From: Rhodospirillaceae bacterium
GTDB taxonomy: Bacteria; Pseudomonadota; Alphaproteobacteria; MPNO01; UBA2964
Reading direction: 5' to 3'
Length of the DNA stretch: 5,961 nt
NCBI GenBank assembly: GCA_002724505.1
Contig: PBOV01000073.1
Span: 5,986 to 11,946 of the forward strand
Shown: positions 4,737 through 5,961 of the stretch, one piece after another
Numbering within the stretch: the stretch's first letter is position 1
How the letters are laid out: each line of letters starts with the position of its first letter
The notes under the pieces: model-generated
The model's input: only the letters and a program-made list of their open reading frames with translations
Told to the model about the DNA's origin: nothing
The model's database searches: none
Position numbers and translations under genes: made by a program

Positions 4737-5961
4737 TTAAGGACCATGTCCGATAGAAAGGGGGCTTGAATCAGAAAGATCCATCATGCGTCGCGCAAGC
4801 CGCTCGAGCATTTCAGTGCGGACCGCCACGTGCCCTGGATCGTCCCATAAATTATCGAACTCGTTGGGATCATTTTCTAGATTATAGAGTTCTCCCCAAG
4901 CAGCACCGGAATAGAGCGTCAGTCTCCATTGGTCGGCGACAATCGTCCGGGTACGGAAATTGGGGTCAAATCCCATATATCCTCGACGTTGGCTTTCTTC
5001 GATGACCATCGACTCATGACCGGGGGCACCATCAGAAATTTCTCCCAGGTTTAAGCCCTGCATCCCATTAAAGCCGCCCACCCCAGCCCTATCGAGAAAT
5101 GAGCTTGCAAGATCTATGGTGCCGGTAAAGGCGCTTGATACATTTCCCTTACGATTAGAGGCCGGGTCCGACCAGATGCATGGAACTCGGATCAGCCCTT
5201 GATAATGGATGGCTGCCTTTAAAAGGAGCTGGTGGTCACCCATAAAGTCGCCATGATCGGTGGTGAATACGATTATGGTATTGTCTGAAAGCCCACTATT
5301 ATTGAGTGCGTTGAGTACGCGGCCTATCGCATCGTCGATCATTGTTATTGAACCGTAATTAAGGGCGATAGCTTCACGAGCCTCCTCTTCACTACAGCCA
5401 AAGCCCCGCTGTCCTGTCTTGTTTGCCTTTCCTTGGTCACGCTCTGCATGCAAGGCAGCAACATTAGGGGGAAGTTTTTCTTTTGGATGGAAAAACGCGG
5501 CTGGCGTCGGGATATCGGCCGGATCGTACATGTCAAAATATTTACCTGGTGGAGTAAACGGGTGATGTGGATCCGGGAAGGAACATTGTACGAAAAACGG
5601 CTGACTTCTTCCGGATTTTCCGTGTTTTTTTATAAAGTCGATGGTTTTTTCGGCGACGAAAGTAGTTGGGTATAGCTCTTCTGGAATGGCGGTGCGCCAA
5701 GCCTGGGGGGCTATGATCTTTCGGTTTGCTGGTAGGGCGTTTCGTGGCCCACGCAATGAGTCCGGATCAGGGTGCCTCTCAGCAAGCCAACGAGAGTAAT
5801 GACCAGTCACTCGGTCACTATGGCCGACGGCCAAGGCCACCTCGTCAAATCCATAAAATGGCAGGTCTGGCTCGAAGTCAGGATTTTCTTTCCAGGTAGG
5901 TGGGAGTTCCTGTTCGTAATCTCCGTCCAGCCACATATGGCGATAAGCTTCTGTCAATTCC
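4737..5961 (-). CDS. Sulfatase, lacking its N-terminus (runs off right edge)
   Basis: About 407 residues of a second sulfatase are present; the frame stays open through the right edge, and the TTG at 5957 is an internal Leu rather than a credible start. Numbering from that codon, features include SFPDPHHPF at 126-134 with the His residues of the substrate/metal pocket, a MIDDAIGRVL segment (206-215), and TTDHGDFMGDHQLLLK at 232-247. There Asp234-His235 (codons 5258-5253) are metal-ligand-type residues and Lys247 is the sulfate-binding type Lys. The C-terminal subdomain ends with GELYNLENDPNEFDNL (355-370), a family hallmark. The formylglycine motif and any signal peptide lie in the missing N-terminal part, perhaps 100 residues, so location and maturation cannot be judged. 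The stop is 5 bp from that of the convergent SDR. It is a separate gene from the sulfatase at 1-218; the two visible parts do not overlap in alignment, so paralogy cannot be tested here. Confidence 0.93.
   Translation of the reverse strand, partial: ELTEAYRHMWLDGDYEQELPPTWKENPDFEPDLPFYGFDEVALAVGHSDRVTGHYSRWLAERHPDPDSLRGPRNALPANRKIIAPQAWRTAIPEELYPTTFVAEKTIDFIKKHGKSGRSQPFFVQCSFPDPHHPFTPPGKYFDMYDPADIPTPAAFFHPKEKLPPNVAALHAERDQGKANKTGQRGFGCSEEEAREAIALNYGSITMIDDAIGRVLNALNNSGLSDNTIIVFTTDHGDFMGDHQLLLKAAIHYQGLIRVPCIWSDPASNRKGNVSSAFTGTIDLASSFLDRAGVGGFNGMQGLNLGEISDGAPGHESMVIEESQRRGYMGFDPNFRTRTIVADQWRLTLYSGAAWGELYNLENDPNEFDNLWDDPGHVAVRTEMLERLARRMMDLSDSSPLSIGHGP

Noticed and set aside
4766..5675. Plus- and minus-strand short open frames within the right sulfatase
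   Set aside because: They are out of frame or antisense to continuous sulfatase coding sequence with intact motifs.
1..5961. One sulfatase gene split by an insertion, with its N-terminus at the left edge and C-terminus at the right edge
   Set aside because: Both parts are on the minus strand, so a split gene would have its N-terminal part on the right. The order seen is the reverse, and the right part continues upstream beyond the window, so these are two genes.

Overview
The window reads as a Gram-negative, probably proteobacterial, chromosome segment of moderate GC content with densely packed small-molecule catabolism genes. The strongest taxonomic clue is a periplasmic cyclophilin closely resembling enterobacterial PpiA, including its signal peptide and the MFK start. 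The catabolic genes give little taxonomic resolution. No RNA gene, CRISPR array, insertion sequence or phage gene was seen.

Layout, left to right. At 1-218 (minus) lies the N-terminal part of a cytoplasmic sulfatase with an intact formylglycine motif; the gene runs off the left edge. A 145-bp AT-rich divergent spacer (219-363) holds a candidate promoter and two small dyads. It separates this gene from an amidohydrolase-2 family metal-dependent hydrolase (364-1413, plus). After a 185-bp gap comes ppiA (1599-2174, plus). It converges with a two-gene minus-strand operon: a CDO-like three-histidine cupin (3216-3806), then an ornithine cyclodeaminase/mu-crystallin family protein (2200-3192). A second divergent spacer (3807-3942) leads to an atypical SDR oxidoreductase (3943-4731, plus). 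The SDR converges, with only 5 bp between stop codons, on a second sulfatase (4737 to the right edge, minus) whose N-terminus and formylglycine site lie outside the window.

Taken together, two sulfatases, an amidohydrolase, an SDR, a thiol-dioxygenase-like cupin and a mu-crystallin-like reductase suggest a catabolic neighbourhood for an organic substrate that may contain sulfur or sulfate ester. This is inference: no transporter, regulator or substrate-specific enzyme is visible to fix the substrate. ppiA looks like a housekeeping gene within this neighbourhood. The best candidates for new biology are the cupin/mu-crystallin-like gene pair and the SDR, which keeps the catalytic Tyr but lacks the usual Ser and Lys. 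I see no clear sign of a wholly new system.
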